From an uncultured Burkholderiaceae bacterium (lineage in GTDB: Bacteria; Pseudomonadota; Gammaproteobacteria; Burkholderiales; Burkholderiaceae): a stretch of 13,193 nt of DNA. Within the stretch, counting starts at the first letter, position 1. Each line of letters starts with the position of its first letter. Shown here one piece after another: positions 1-6,314 of this stretch. The notes below the pieces were generated by a model, which was given only the letters and a program-made list of their open reading frames with translations, had not been told where the DNA came from and did no database searches. The stretch is from the NCBI GenBank assembly GCA_937871985.1, contig CALMPB010000480.1:1-13193 (forward strand), in the 5' to 3' direction. Made by a program: the position numbers and the translations under genes.

Positions 1-273
1 AAGGTTGGAAGACCGGCGTCTTTGGAAACCGGCGTGCGCGAACGCACCCTCGCCAGGGCCCGCCCATAGGGACGTGCAGAGGCGTACGGACGTGAAAAAG
101 CCGCCAAGCGGCGGCGGTCCGCCAAAGACATTGCCGGCTTCCAAACCGGGCTACCGTTGGTGCGGTAGTGGGAGGAGTATACGGTATGAATCTACTGCGC
201 CCTACCGAGTTGGACAAATACATCCCGCAATCTGCACATATTTAACCACCCCACGGAGCTAGGTCTTATATGA
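1..273. other. GC-rich left flank without a convincing gene
   Basis: The first 180 or so bases are clearly richer in G+C than the following 3.5 kb and probably belong to the host chromosome rather than to the island. One open frame runs from the left edge to a TAG at 67-69, but its codons (GGA, AGA, TCT, TTG) are unlike the GC-ending codons of the host genes further right, so I do not call it. The 8-base word ACCGGCGT occurs twice (12-19 and 28-35), and a small GTGCG/CGCAC hairpin lies close after. From about 180 the composition changes to AT-rich. I see no tRNA or known riboswitch here. Confidence 0.4.
95..115 (-). terminator. Leftward Rho-independent terminator
   Basis: Read on the minus strand, GCCGCC pairs with GGCGGC (100-105 with 110-115) around a four-base loop and is followed at once by five T. 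It would end transcripts arriving from the right, such as that of the leftward gene at 274-1233, whose stop codon lies about 160 bases upstream of it. The hairpin is GC-rich like the host, so it may instead be a native terminator that was there before the island arrived. Confidence 0.65.
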
Positions 274-1233
274 TTATCGCTCGAATAATATTGCTTGCTG
301 ATCAGGTTGCAATGGAATTACTCGATCTATGATTATCTTTGGACGCCTTTCGGCAACGTAACTATTTTTTGAATGCCGAATGATCATTCCCTCCACACGA
401 CACCGCAAAAAAAGGGCACTTTTGTATTTTCTTATACTCCCAGAGGATGGCATACAATTTATGACGTGCCCCTGATACTCCAACCCCACGGCATTGGATT
501 TTTCACTACCCCTGATCAGGCGACCTTCCAAAGCAACATAGTCGCCATGTTTTAATTCGGGAAACAATATATCGCCATCATCTCCATCGCTATCCCTACT
601 TTCAAACAGCGCTTTCTCACTTGCCACTAAAAGCACGGAATTCATCTCATCAGATTCATATGAACCAATAGTGAGTGGCCGATCTTCTCTGATCACGGAT
701 GTCATCTTTGAAAGTAACCCAGGAGGAGTCTTTTGGTACCACCGGTAGAAGTCAACCGGCACAGCAATCTCTCGACCCACCTCGTCGGCCACTATGACCG
801 TCGATCCGGAGAAAGATGGCTCAATGCGTTTGGTCGTCCAATCGAAGGATTTTTCCGTGTGTTTTATGAGTCTTACCAAGGTGACTATTGCAGACATGGA
901 TCTCGAAAGAACATTTTTTAATCCTATTTCTTTGAAATCATTTTCTGCCATTTTTTCGCCGGCCTTTTTTACATAGCCTAGGGCGAAAGCAGTTGCAACA
1001 GCCCCACCTGCCAATAATACGGCCTCCCAAGATCCAGTTCGGGTTTGCACTGGAACGTCGTATTCAACCTCTGCCAATTCAGCAGACTGCTGCATGTTGA
1101 AAAATCGGATAGCCTCATCTAGGCCAAGCAACGCCGATCCTGCACTTCGAGCATCGATCACGCCTGCCCTCAGGGGGTCGCCGGAGTACTTGATGAAGCC
1201 AACTTCTTCATACTCGCCACTCTCAATTCGCAT
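274..1233 (-). CDS. Hypothetical protein, possible accessory or defence gene beside the retron
   Basis: Encodes 319 residues of unknown function. The N-terminal ~70 residues carry a pattern (KYSGDPLRAG at 15-24, SALLGLDEAIRFF at 33-45, then TGSWEAVL at 66-73) that reminds me of uncharacterised domains near phage and defence genes (DUF7946/DUF7947-type proteins). This is from memory and not verified. Residues 71-88 form one hydrophobic stretch, AVLLAGGAVATAFALGYV, that could cross the membrane. After a charged helical region (89-135), residues ~145-305 are rich in alternating hydrophobic residues, consistent with beta structure; 230-286 could be a small beta-barrel. The gene diverges from the retron and shares its low GC, which suggests joint transfer. 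The start is the ATG at 1233, with only a weak upstream AGG. A poor promoter candidate (TTGGGA, 17 bases, TAAATA) lies at 1287-1259. Coding is confident; function is not. Confidence 0.7.
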   Translation of the reverse strand: MRIESGEYEEVGFIKYSGDPLRAGVIDARSAGSALLGLDEAIRFFNMQQSAELAEVEYDVPVQTRTGSWEAVLLAGGAVATAFALGYVKKAGEKMAENDFKEIGLKNVLSRSMSAIVTLVRLIKHTEKSFDWTTKRIEPSFSGSTVIVADEVGREIAVPVDFYRWYQKTPPGLLSKMTSVIREDRPLTIGSYESDEMNSVLLVASEKALFESRDSDGDDGDILFPELKHGDYVALEGRLIRGSEKSNAVGLEYQGHVINCMPSSGSIRKYKSALFLRCRVEGMIIRHSKNSYVAERRPKIIIDRVIPLQPDQQAILFER

Positions 1234-1378
1234 TTGCTATACCTACACGGAATTTAGCTATTTAGGAAGACAGCCGCTGGCTCCCAACACGTCACGTTTA
1301 GTTACTTGAACTTTTACTATATTTACACTGGATGCACAAGCGCAAGCAATCAGTTGGTATGCCATCCTTCCAATGGCT

Positions 1379-1397
1379 GATGAACTTTATGTTCATC
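1379..1397. repeat. Perfect 7-bp inverted repeat, possible operator
   Basis: GATGAAC and GTTCATC flank the five bases TTTAT, giving a 19-base dyad in non-coding DNA. There is no T-run after it on either strand, so it is not an intrinsic terminator. It may bind a dimeric regulator between the divergent hypothetical gene and the retron; no regulator gene is in the window. Confidence 0.35.
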
Positions 1398-1618
1398 CCC
1401 GACGAGTCAGCGCTAAATTCGGTTACTTTTCAATAAGCGTAGAACATGACTTATAAAGCCGTGTGGAGCCAACCATCATGGCGAATTGAACAGCCCATTC
1501 TCTGTTAAATAAATAGGCTTATCGAGAAATCAAAGCCATATTTCAGATCATTTTCCGAAGCCAGAGAAAAGTACGCTATAAAGTCCGCACCGCATTAGAA
1601 GCCGCACGTTCACGCCAA

Positions 1619-1663
1619 ATGCGCTCCGTCGACTGACTTGGAGATCACTTATGCGGAGTGCAT
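1619..1663. repeat. 10-bp inverted repeat upstream of the retron promoter
   Basis: The arms ATGCGCTCCG (1619-1628) and CGGAGTGCAT (1654-1663) pair over ten positions with one G-T pair and enclose 25 bases. The right arm ends 11 bases before the TTGACG box. It could be a regulator site or an upstream terminator that insulates the retron, but no T-run follows. Confidence 0.35.
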
Positions 1664-1674
1664 CTTTGAAATTG

Positions 1675-1703
1675 TTGACGCTACTAAATATTTCAGATAC
1701 TAT
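1675..1703 (+). promoter_or_regulatory. Candidate sigma-70 promoter of the retron RNA
   Basis: TTGACG (1675-1680) matches five of six -35 consensus bases and is followed after exactly 17 bases by TACTAT (1698-1703), matching four of six -10 bases. The expected start of transcription, about six or seven bases further on, falls at about 1709-1711, at or just inside the 5' arm (a1) of the retron RNA. The position fits a promoter dedicated to the msr-msd transcript. Confidence 0.6.
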
Positions 1704-1706
1704 GCG

Positions 1707-1878
1707 TTTGCTTTACGTGTTTCTACGGTTTTGGGTTCCGTAGGATAGTCGGGCGCTTCGCCAGACAGTCAATGATTGACCGGGATTACCGCCGCAAAGG
1801 CCGTTCGGGTTTTACTGCGGTCCGGTAGGTCCTCGAAAAACCCGAACGGCCTTTGCGGCGCACTTTGGGTAAAGCAAA
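1707..1878 (+). ncRNA. Retron msr-msd RNA (primer and template for msDNA)
   Basis: This RNA is both primer and template for the reverse transcriptase at 2811-3722. Its ends are set by a perfect 10-bp inverted repeat: a1 TTTGCTTTAC (1707-1716) and a2 GTAAAGCAAA (1869-1878). The msr part holds three hairpins: 1721-1745 (eight pairs including one G-U, 9-base loop), GGCG/CGCC at 1752-1762, and GTCAA/TTGAC at 1768-1780. The msd part is one very long hairpin at 1790-1860. G1717 or G1719, just after a1, is the likely branching guanosine whose 2'-OH primes synthesis; this is by analogy with other retrons. Copying would begin next to a2 and stop near 1785, so I estimate a cDNA of about 80 bases. Only three bases separate a2 from the effector ATG. 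The exact RNA ends are inferred. Confidence 0.9.
1790..1860 (+). repeat. msd stem-loop, 24 perfect base pairs
   Basis: Bases 1790-1813 pair without mismatch with 1837-1860 around a 23-base loop (1814-1836). The loop carries the word GGTCC twice (1819-1823 and 1828-1832). No T-run follows the stem, so it is not an ordinary terminator. Its position between the msr hairpins and a2 identifies it as the retron msd, the part copied into single-stranded DNA. The stem is more regular than the bulged msd stems of many retrons. Confidence 0.88.
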
Positions 1879-1881
1879 GTA

Positions 1882-2814
1882 ATGAGTGAGCTGGCTCTCG
1901 CAGATATTCGAAACATAATAAATATCGCTAGCACTCGGGTGAAGCCATTTGACGGCTTCATTTTTTTGTGTGGCGGTCCCTCTGATGTTAGGGAACATCG
2001 ACCGATATCTTTGCGTGACGCAATACATAGAGAACTGGTCAAAAATGACTCGCTCAGTTCCAGAATTAAGGTGGCGGAAGACTACAAGAACTGGGCTACA
2101 GATTCGGTATATTCTGATTTAGTGGCCTTTGAGAGTCACTTAGCTGAGCTTTCGTCTGTCATCGTGCTCGCTCTAGAGAGCCCTGGAGCGATAGCAGAGT
2201 TGGGATTATTCTCTGCGTTACGTGAGTTCCAAGACAAACTTCTCGTTTTCGTGGATCACACCCACTATCAATCGGACTCATTTATTCGACTTGGCCCAAT
2301 CCAATATCTTGAAAAGCGATTCAATAACTCTGCCCATTGTCATCGATTTTTGACGAATAATGGCCGCACTTTTGATGCAGTAGCGGCAGAAGAAATTCAA
2401 GAGGAAATGGCGCAAGCGATAAGTGAACGCATTTCTCGCCGCGACAACGAACAATCCTTTAACAAAGATCGTTGGCTACATCGCGCCCTGCTGCTCTGTG
2501 ACATTCTGAATATTTATTCAGCGCTCACAATTCGCGAACTCCGAGACAACCTTCGCGCACTAGGATTAGAAATAAGCGAAGGAGACATAAAGCAAGCGCT
2601 ATTTTTGCTAGAGCAGGTCGACCTAATCACCATGGAGCCAAGTGGCTCGCAGCGCTTTTATGTAACACTGAGCAGCCGAGACCATCTAATTCATAATGCG
2701 GACAATCAAATCGATTTAGATCGAATTCGCTTGAGTACTTTAGAAGAATATAGGAATAAAGATAAAAAGCGATTCCGAGCCATCCAGCAAGTACGTAAGA
2801 GGGCCCCACAATGA
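1882..2814 (+). CDS. Retron type II-A effector, deoxyribosyltransferase-like with C-terminal DNA-binding domain
   Basis: 310 residues; the Ec86/Eco1 effector is of similar size. It is the toxic arm of the retron. In Eco1 this family is held in a filament with RT and msDNA and hydrolyses NAD+ when released by phage. Residues ~24-145 form the nucleoside-deoxyribosyltransferase-like domain: FIFLCGGPSD (26-35), the helix around E84/E89, ESPGAIAELGLFS (99-111) with E106 as candidate catalytic glutamate, and SFIRLGPIQYLEKRF (133-147), all with clear counterparts in Eco1. Residues ~195-265 (DRWLHRALLLCDIL through GSQRFYVTLSS) look like a winged helix. The ATG at 1882 is the first possible start because the frame is closed by TAA at 1870-1872. 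It has no clear Shine-Dalgarno, and the a2 arm of the retron RNA occupies that spot. The stop overlaps the RT start (ATGA), implying coupled translation. Low GC suggests transfer. Confidence 0.88.
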   Translation: MSELALADIRNIINIASTRVKPFDGFIFLCGGPSDVREHRPISLRDAIHRELVKNDSLSSRIKVAEDYKNWATDSVYSDLVAFESHLAELSSVIVLALESPGAIAELGLFSALREFQDKLLVFVDHTHYQSDSFIRLGPIQYLEKRFNNSAHCHRFLTNNGRTFDAVAAEEIQEEMAQAISERISRRDNEQSFNKDRWLHRALLLCDILNIYSALTIRELRDNLRALGLEISEGDIKQALFLLEQVDLITMEPSGSQRFYVTLSSRDHLIHNADNQIDLDRIRLSTLEEYRNKDKKRFRAIQQVRKRAPQ

Positions 2815-3722
2815 CCAGTCTTCTGGATGACATGGCTATCGCTTTTGGCATGCCACGCAAAAGATTGCTTAATATTATTAGGACAGCTCCCTTAAGGTAT
2901 AAAGTCTTCTTTATAAAAAAGAAAGCAGGAGGACTTCGTGAAGTTGCACAACCCGCCAAAGAGGTTAAGGCCATTCAAAGATGGCTAATGAGCAGCCTTG
3001 CTAAGCATCTGCCCCTTCACAGCGCAGCAACAGCTTATACCCCAGGTTCGTCCATCAAAAGAAATGCCGAAGCTCATCTCGGAAGCCAATTCATTTTAAA
3101 GATGGATTTCGAGAATTTTTTCCCTTCAATTTCTGAAGATAATATAAAGGCACATCTTAGAAATTTCTGCAGCGATTACTATACGGAGAATGATATAGCG
3201 ATCATTGCTCGCGCTTGCACTTGGGCGCGAAAAAGAAGCCCACCATTACGGTTATGTATAGGTGCACCAAGCTCTCCGCTATTATCAAACAGCGTTATGT
3301 TTAGTTTTGACGACATGCTATTCCAGCATGCAAATCAGGACGAAGTAATATACACGCGCTATGCGGATGACTTAACATTATCATCTAGCCACCCCGACGT
3401 ACTAAAGGAATATCCAAAAATCGTTGCCGGCATACTCGAAAAACTCGCTTATCCGGCGTTAAGCATAAACCAACGCAAGACCGTACACGCCTCAAAGTCC
3501 GGAAATAGAACAGTAACGGGCCTCGTCCTCGCATCGGACGATAAAATATCAATAGGTCGAGAAAAAAAACGCCTTATACGCTCGATGTATCATCATTACA
3601 AGACCGGAAAACTCGATCCTGAACTAATACCAAAGTTATTTGGTTTGCTCAATTTCGCGGAAGATATAGTGCCAGGGTTTCGCGCCAATCTTGAACGCGG
3701 GTATGAAAACGTAGATATTTAA
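2811..3722 (+). CDS. Retron reverse transcriptase
   Basis: 303 residues, close to the 320 of the Ec86 RT. It makes the branched RNA-DNA hybrid msDNA from the upstream msr-msd RNA and, with msDNA, restrains the effector. Visible motifs in order: the retron hallmark NAEAH (85-89, the NAxxH motif), KMDFENFFPSI (97-107) with catalytic D99, GAPSSPLLSN (151-160), YADD (184-187) with catalytic D186 and D187, and TVTGLVL (234-240) carrying the retron VTG motif. The remaining residues (~245-303) are the thumb, which in retrons reads the msr hairpins. There is no fused extra domain. The ATG overlaps the effector TGA by four bases, so the two are made together. The three catalytic aspartates and both retron-specific motifs are intact, so it should be active. 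Family assignment is secure. Confidence 0.95.
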   Translation: MTSLLDDMAIAFGMPRKRLLNIIRTAPLRYKVFFIKKKAGGLREVAQPAKEVKAIQRWLMSSLAKHLPLHSAATAYTPGSSIKRNAEAHLGSQFILKMDFENFFPSISEDNIKAHLRNFCSDYYTENDIAIIARACTWARKRSPPLRLCIGAPSSPLLSNSVMFSFDDMLFQHANQDEVIYTRYADDLTLSSSHPDVLKEYPKIVAGILEKLAYPALSINQRKTVHASKSGNRTVTGLVLASDDKISIGREKKRLIRSMYHHYKTGKLDPELIPKLFGLLNFAEDIVPGFRANLERGYENVDI

Positions 3723-3750
3723 TCTATCGCAATTCATAAATCGCCACATC

Positions 3751-3776
3751 AAGTCGACAAGTTATCGCCTCGACTT
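3751..3776 (+). terminator. Possible weak terminator after the RT gene
   Basis: AAGTCGA (3751-3757) pairs with TCGACTT (3770-3776) around a 12-base loop, 29 bases after the RT stop. Only a broken T-rich stretch follows (3786-3797), so efficiency is doubtful. It is the only candidate for ending the retron transcript before the convergent aminotransferase gene. Confidence 0.35.
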
Positions 3777-3811
3777 TCAGCCGCGTTTTGATTTTCTGCT
3801 TGTGAGGACAA

Positions 3812-3839
3812 CAGGGCTGCAACGACAACTGCAACCCTG
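3812..3839 (-). terminator. Stem-loop after the aminotransferase gene
   Basis: CAGGG.TGCA (3812-3821) faces TGCA.CCCTG (3830-3839) with one mismatch and an 8-base loop, 21 bases downstream of the aminotransferase stop in its reading direction. Read leftwards it is followed by TTGTCC, a poor T-run. It lies where the sequence changes from the AT-rich island back to host composition. Confidence 0.35.
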
Positions 3840-3860
3840 CTCATTGCAAGGAAGTGAGGT

Positions 3861-5054
3861 TCAGTTCTCACGCACCTGCGCAATCAACCCATCCAACTGC
3901 GTAAGCATCGTATCGATTTCCTCAGCCGTCACATTCAACGCCGGCATAAACCGCAGCAAATTCCCCCGCGGCGCATTCAACAGCAGCCCATTCGGCGCCA
4001 GATTCCGCGCGGCTTCGACGATGGCGGGGCCGTCATCCCGATCCATCACCAGCGCACGCAGCAGGCCCATCCCACGCTCGCCCTTCATGCCGTACTTGGC
4101 CGACAGAGCCAACAAGCCTTCGGACAGTTGCTTAGCCCGCGCATTGACCGACTCCATGAAGCCCGGCGCAGCCAGGGCGTCAAACACCGCCACACCAACC
4201 GCAGCCATCAACGGATTCCCGTTATACGTGCCCCCCTGGTCCCCATGCGAGAACACGCAAACTTCCTGACGTGCCAGCAAAGCAGCCAACGGCACCCCAC
4301 CACCAATCCCCTTGGCCAGCGTCATGATGTCCGGCACCACGTCGGATTGCTGGTAGGCGAACAGGGTGCCGGTGCGCCCCATCCCCGTCTGCACTTCATC
4401 CACGATGAACAGCAACTTGTGCTCATCCGCCAGCTTGCGCAGCCCCTGCATGAATTCCTTCGTCGCCGGGATGACACCAGCTTCGCCCTGCACAGGTTCG
4501 AGCATGATGGCGACGGTCTGATCATCGATCAGCTTGCGCACCGATTCCAGATCATTGATCTCGGCCTTCGGGAAGCCTTCCACCTGCGGCGCGAACATCT
4601 TGTCCCAGCCCGGCTTGCCCGACGCCGACATCGTGGCCAGCGTGCGGCCGTGGAAGCCGTGGTTCATGGTGATGATCTTGTAGGCGCCCTTCTTGTTGAC
4701 CTGGCCCCATTTGCGCGCCAGCTTGATGGCGCCTTCGTTGGCTTCGCCGCCGCTGTTGGCGAAGAAGACGCGGTCGAAGACCGAGGCGCCGGTCAGGCGG
4801 GTGGCCAGTTCGATGGAGGGCAGGTTGTAGAACGCCGGCGACGGGTTCATCAGCAGCTTGGACTGGTCCAGCAGGGCCTTCTGCATTTCCGGGGCGCTGT
4901 GGCCCAGGGTGTTGACGGCCCAGCCCTGGACGAAGTCCAGGTATCGCTTGCCCGCGTGATCCTCCAGCCAGGACCCCTGGCCGCGCACGAACACGAGGTC
5001 CGGGCGGGAGGTGATCTCCATGAGGGCGTTGACGTTGTACTGGCTGAATTCCAT
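3861..5054 (-). CDS. argD: Class III aminotransferase, probable acetylornithine transaminase
   Basis: 397 residues, the usual length for ArgD. It would move the amino group between N-acetylornithine and 2-oxoglutarate in cytoplasmic arginine synthesis; such enzymes often also act on succinyldiaminopimelate or ornithine. Fold-type I PLP features are complete: SGGEANEGAIKLAR (101-114, phosphate-binding region), EPVQGE (186-191), VDEVQTGMGRTG (218-229) with the PLP-ring aspartate D219, LAKGIGGG (246-253) with the Schiff-base lysine K248, and GTYNGNP (275-281). The ATG at 5054 has CAGGAA six bases ahead. The gene stands alone and diverges from the Bug receptor. It is host-like in codon use and marks the right border of the AT-rich island. 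Other class III transaminases (4-aminobutyrate, ornithine) cannot be excluded from motifs alone, so the gene name is less certain than the family. Confidence 0.85.
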   Translation of the reverse strand: MEFSQYNVNALMEITSRPDLVFVRGQGSWLEDHAGKRYLDFVQGWAVNTLGHSAPEMQKALLDQSKLLMNPSPAFYNLPSIELATRLTGASVFDRVFFANSGGEANEGAIKLARKWGQVNKKGAYKIITMNHGFHGRTLATMSASGKPGWDKMFAPQVEGFPKAEINDLESVRKLIDDQTVAIMLEPVQGEAGVIPATKEFMQGLRKLADEHKLLFIVDEVQTGMGRTGTLFAYQQSDVVPDIMTLAKGIGGGVPLAALLARQEVCVFSHGDQGGTYNGNPLMAAVGVAVFDALAAPGFMESVNARAKQLSEGLLALSAKYGMKGERGMGLLRALVMDRDDGPAIVEAARNLAPNGLLLNAPRGNLLRFMPALNVTAEEIDTMLTQLDGLIAQVREN

Positions 5055-5104
5055 GGCGGTTCCTGCTGAAAGGAGAGAACAGGGGTTGAAAAAGAGGGGG
5101 AAAC

Positions 5105-5123
5105 GCTAAATGCCGAATTTAGC
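5105..5123. promoter_or_regulatory. 19-base palindrome upstream of the aminotransferase, candidate operator
   Basis: GCTAAAT and ATTTAGC flank GCCGA, a perfect 7-bp dyad lying 51-69 bases upstream of the aminotransferase start. It is AT-rich inside a GC-rich intergenic region, as regulator sites often are. It may equally be a hairpin in the 5' leader. I do not recognise it as the site of a named regulator. Confidence 0.45.
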
Positions 5124-5269
5124 ACCGGCGGGGGGAATGCTATCGTGTCGCACCCCCAGCCGATCCGCCCCACGGCCGCCCCAAAAGGGCCGCTTGCGCG
5201 GGGCTTCCTATTTTATGCAACTGGCGCGGCCGTCGCGCGGCGCCGTTTGTCGCTTTTTACTGACCGATC

Positions 5270-6235
5270 ATGACACGAATTCTTTCCAGTATTGCCGCCG
5301 GCCTGATGCTGGCGGCGGCCGCGACGGCCGCGCATGCCGAGTATCCCGAACGTCCCATCCGCCTGGTCGTGCCGTTCCCGCCGGGGCAGGCCACCGATAT
5401 CTTCGCCCGCGCGCTGGCCGAGAAGCTGGGCACCGCCGTCAAACAACCGATCGTGGTGGAGAACCGCGCCGGCGCTGGCAGCAATATCGGCATGGAGCAG
5501 GCCGCGCGCGCGACGCCGGACGGTTACACGCTGGTGATCGCGGGCTCGGCCGCGGCGGTGAACCAGACGCTGTACAAGACCATCAACTACAGCCTGACCA
5601 AGGATTTCGCGCCGGTGTCGGGGGTGTTCTCGGTGCCGCTGATGTTCCTGGCGACGCCGGCTTCGGGCATCACGTCGCTGCAGCAGTTGGTCAAGCAGGC
5701 GCGCGCCAATCCGGGCGAGCTGGCGTATGCCAGCGCCGGCATCGGCGGCACGCAGCATCTGTCGGCCGAGATGTTCAAGGCGGCGGCCAATATCGACATC
5801 CGCCATATTCCGTACAAGGGCAGCGGCCCGGCGCAGGCGGATTTCCTGGGCCACCAGGTGCCGCTGATGGTGGATTCGGTGACGGCGGGGCTGCCGCACG
5901 TGCAGAGCAAGAAGGCGGTGGCGCTGGCGGTGACGACGGCCAAGCGCCTGCCGCAGTTGCCGGACGTGCCGACGGTGGCTGAAAGCGGTTATCCGGGTTT
6001 CGAGGCGATTGGCTGGGCGTCGGTGCTGGCGCCGCGCGGCACGCCGCCGGCCATCACCCATTACCTGAGCCAGCAGATCGGCCAGGTGCTGGGCACGCCC
6101 GAGATGCAGAAGTTCTTCCATGACCGCGGCGCGGAACCGATGCCGATGACGCCCGAGGCCACCGCCACGTTCATCGCCGGCGAGGTCGACAAGTGGGGCA
6201 AGGCGGTCAAGCAGTCCGGCGCGCAAGTGGACTGA
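5270..6235 (+). CDS. Bug-family periplasmic solute-binding protein (tripartite tricarboxylate transporter type)
   Basis: 321 residues, typical for the Bug (TctC-like) receptors that are greatly expanded in Bordetella and Achromobacter. They bind small carboxylates, amides or nicotinate-like acids in the periplasm for TctA/TctB membrane partners. A Sec signal peptide is visible at 1-23, with likely cleavage after AHA. Family motifs follow: [17 protein letters not shown] (31-47), [13 protein letters not shown] (62-74) and ATPDGYTL (81-88). No tctA or tctB is adjacent, so this is an orphan receptor, which is normal for the family. The ligand cannot be told from sequence. The chosen ATG gives a proper signal peptide, although no good Shine-Dalgarno precedes it. 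A strong terminator follows 38 bases after the stop, so it is a single-gene transcript. Confidence 0.9.
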   Translation: MTRILSSIAAGLMLAAAATAAHAEYPERPIRLVVPFPPGQATDIFARALAEKLGTAVKQPIVVENRAGAGSNIGMEQAARATPDGYTLVIAGSAAAVNQTLYKTINYSLTKDFAPVSGVFSVPLMFLATPASGITSLQQLVKQARANPGELAYASAGIGGTQHLSAEMFKAAANIDIRHIPYKGSGPAQADFLGHQVPLMVDSVTAGLPHVQSKKAVALAVTTAKRLPQLPDVPTVAESGYPGFEAIGWASVLAPRGTPPAITHYLSQQIGQVLGTPEMQKFFHDRGAEPMPMTPEATATFIAGEVDKWGKAVKQSGAQVD

Positions 6236-6273
6236 ACCGCGATGCCGGTGGCGGACGCGGCCGCCGCCATGAC

Positions 6274-6312
6274 AAACGCCGGGCAATGCAAATCGCCCGG
6301 CGTTTTTTTTTT
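6274..6312 (+). terminator. Strong Rho-independent terminator
   Basis: AAACGCCGGGC (6274-6284) and GCCCGGCGTTT (6295-6305) form an 11-bp perfect stem with a 10-base loop, running into ten T (6303-6312). It ends the Bug receptor transcript. It lies between convergent genes; read leftwards the stem is followed by only three T, so it would serve the effector operon less well. Confidence 0.93.
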
Positions 6313-6314
6313 CG

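Larger units (their letters stand above)
1234..1674. other. Gene-free AT-rich stretch between divergent gene and retron
   Basis: No reading frame of useful length or with a believable ribosome site is seen on either strand. The stretch separates the leftward hypothetical gene from the rightward retron, so it must carry both upstream regions. Two dyads stand out: GATGAAC/GTTCATC around TTTAT at 1379-1397, and ATGCGCTCCG (1619-1628) facing CGGAGTGCAT (1654-1663), which ends 11 bases before the retron -35 box. Confidence 0.6.

Noticed and set aside
1..120. tRNA, tmRNA or riboswitch at the left edge as an integration site
   Set aside because: Small hairpins are present, but no T-loop, CCA end or known riboswitch core could be found, and no matching repeat was seen near 3780-3860.
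1790..1860. Reading the long inverted repeat as a terminator or CRISPR-like repeat
   Set aside because: There is no T-run and only one unit. The flanking a1/a2 arms and downstream retron genes explain it as msd.
1786..2042. Two short leftward open frames across the msd hairpin and effector start
   Set aside because: They read through the perfect inverted repeat of the retron RNA and have no ribosome site; the overlap with the effector gene explains them.
2627..2974. 115-codon leftward frame across the effector-RT junction
   Set aside because: Antisense to two overlapping genes with clear motifs; no domain or ribosome site.
4128..5069. 313-codon open frame opposite the ArgD-like gene
   Set aside because: It lies antisense to a gene with complete catalytic motifs; its translation is His/Arg/Gly-rich without any family motif, typical of GC-rich shadow frames.
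5213..6286. 357-codon open frame opposite the Bug receptor
   Set aside because: Arg/His-rich shadow of a well-supported gene, and it runs through the intergenic region on both sides.
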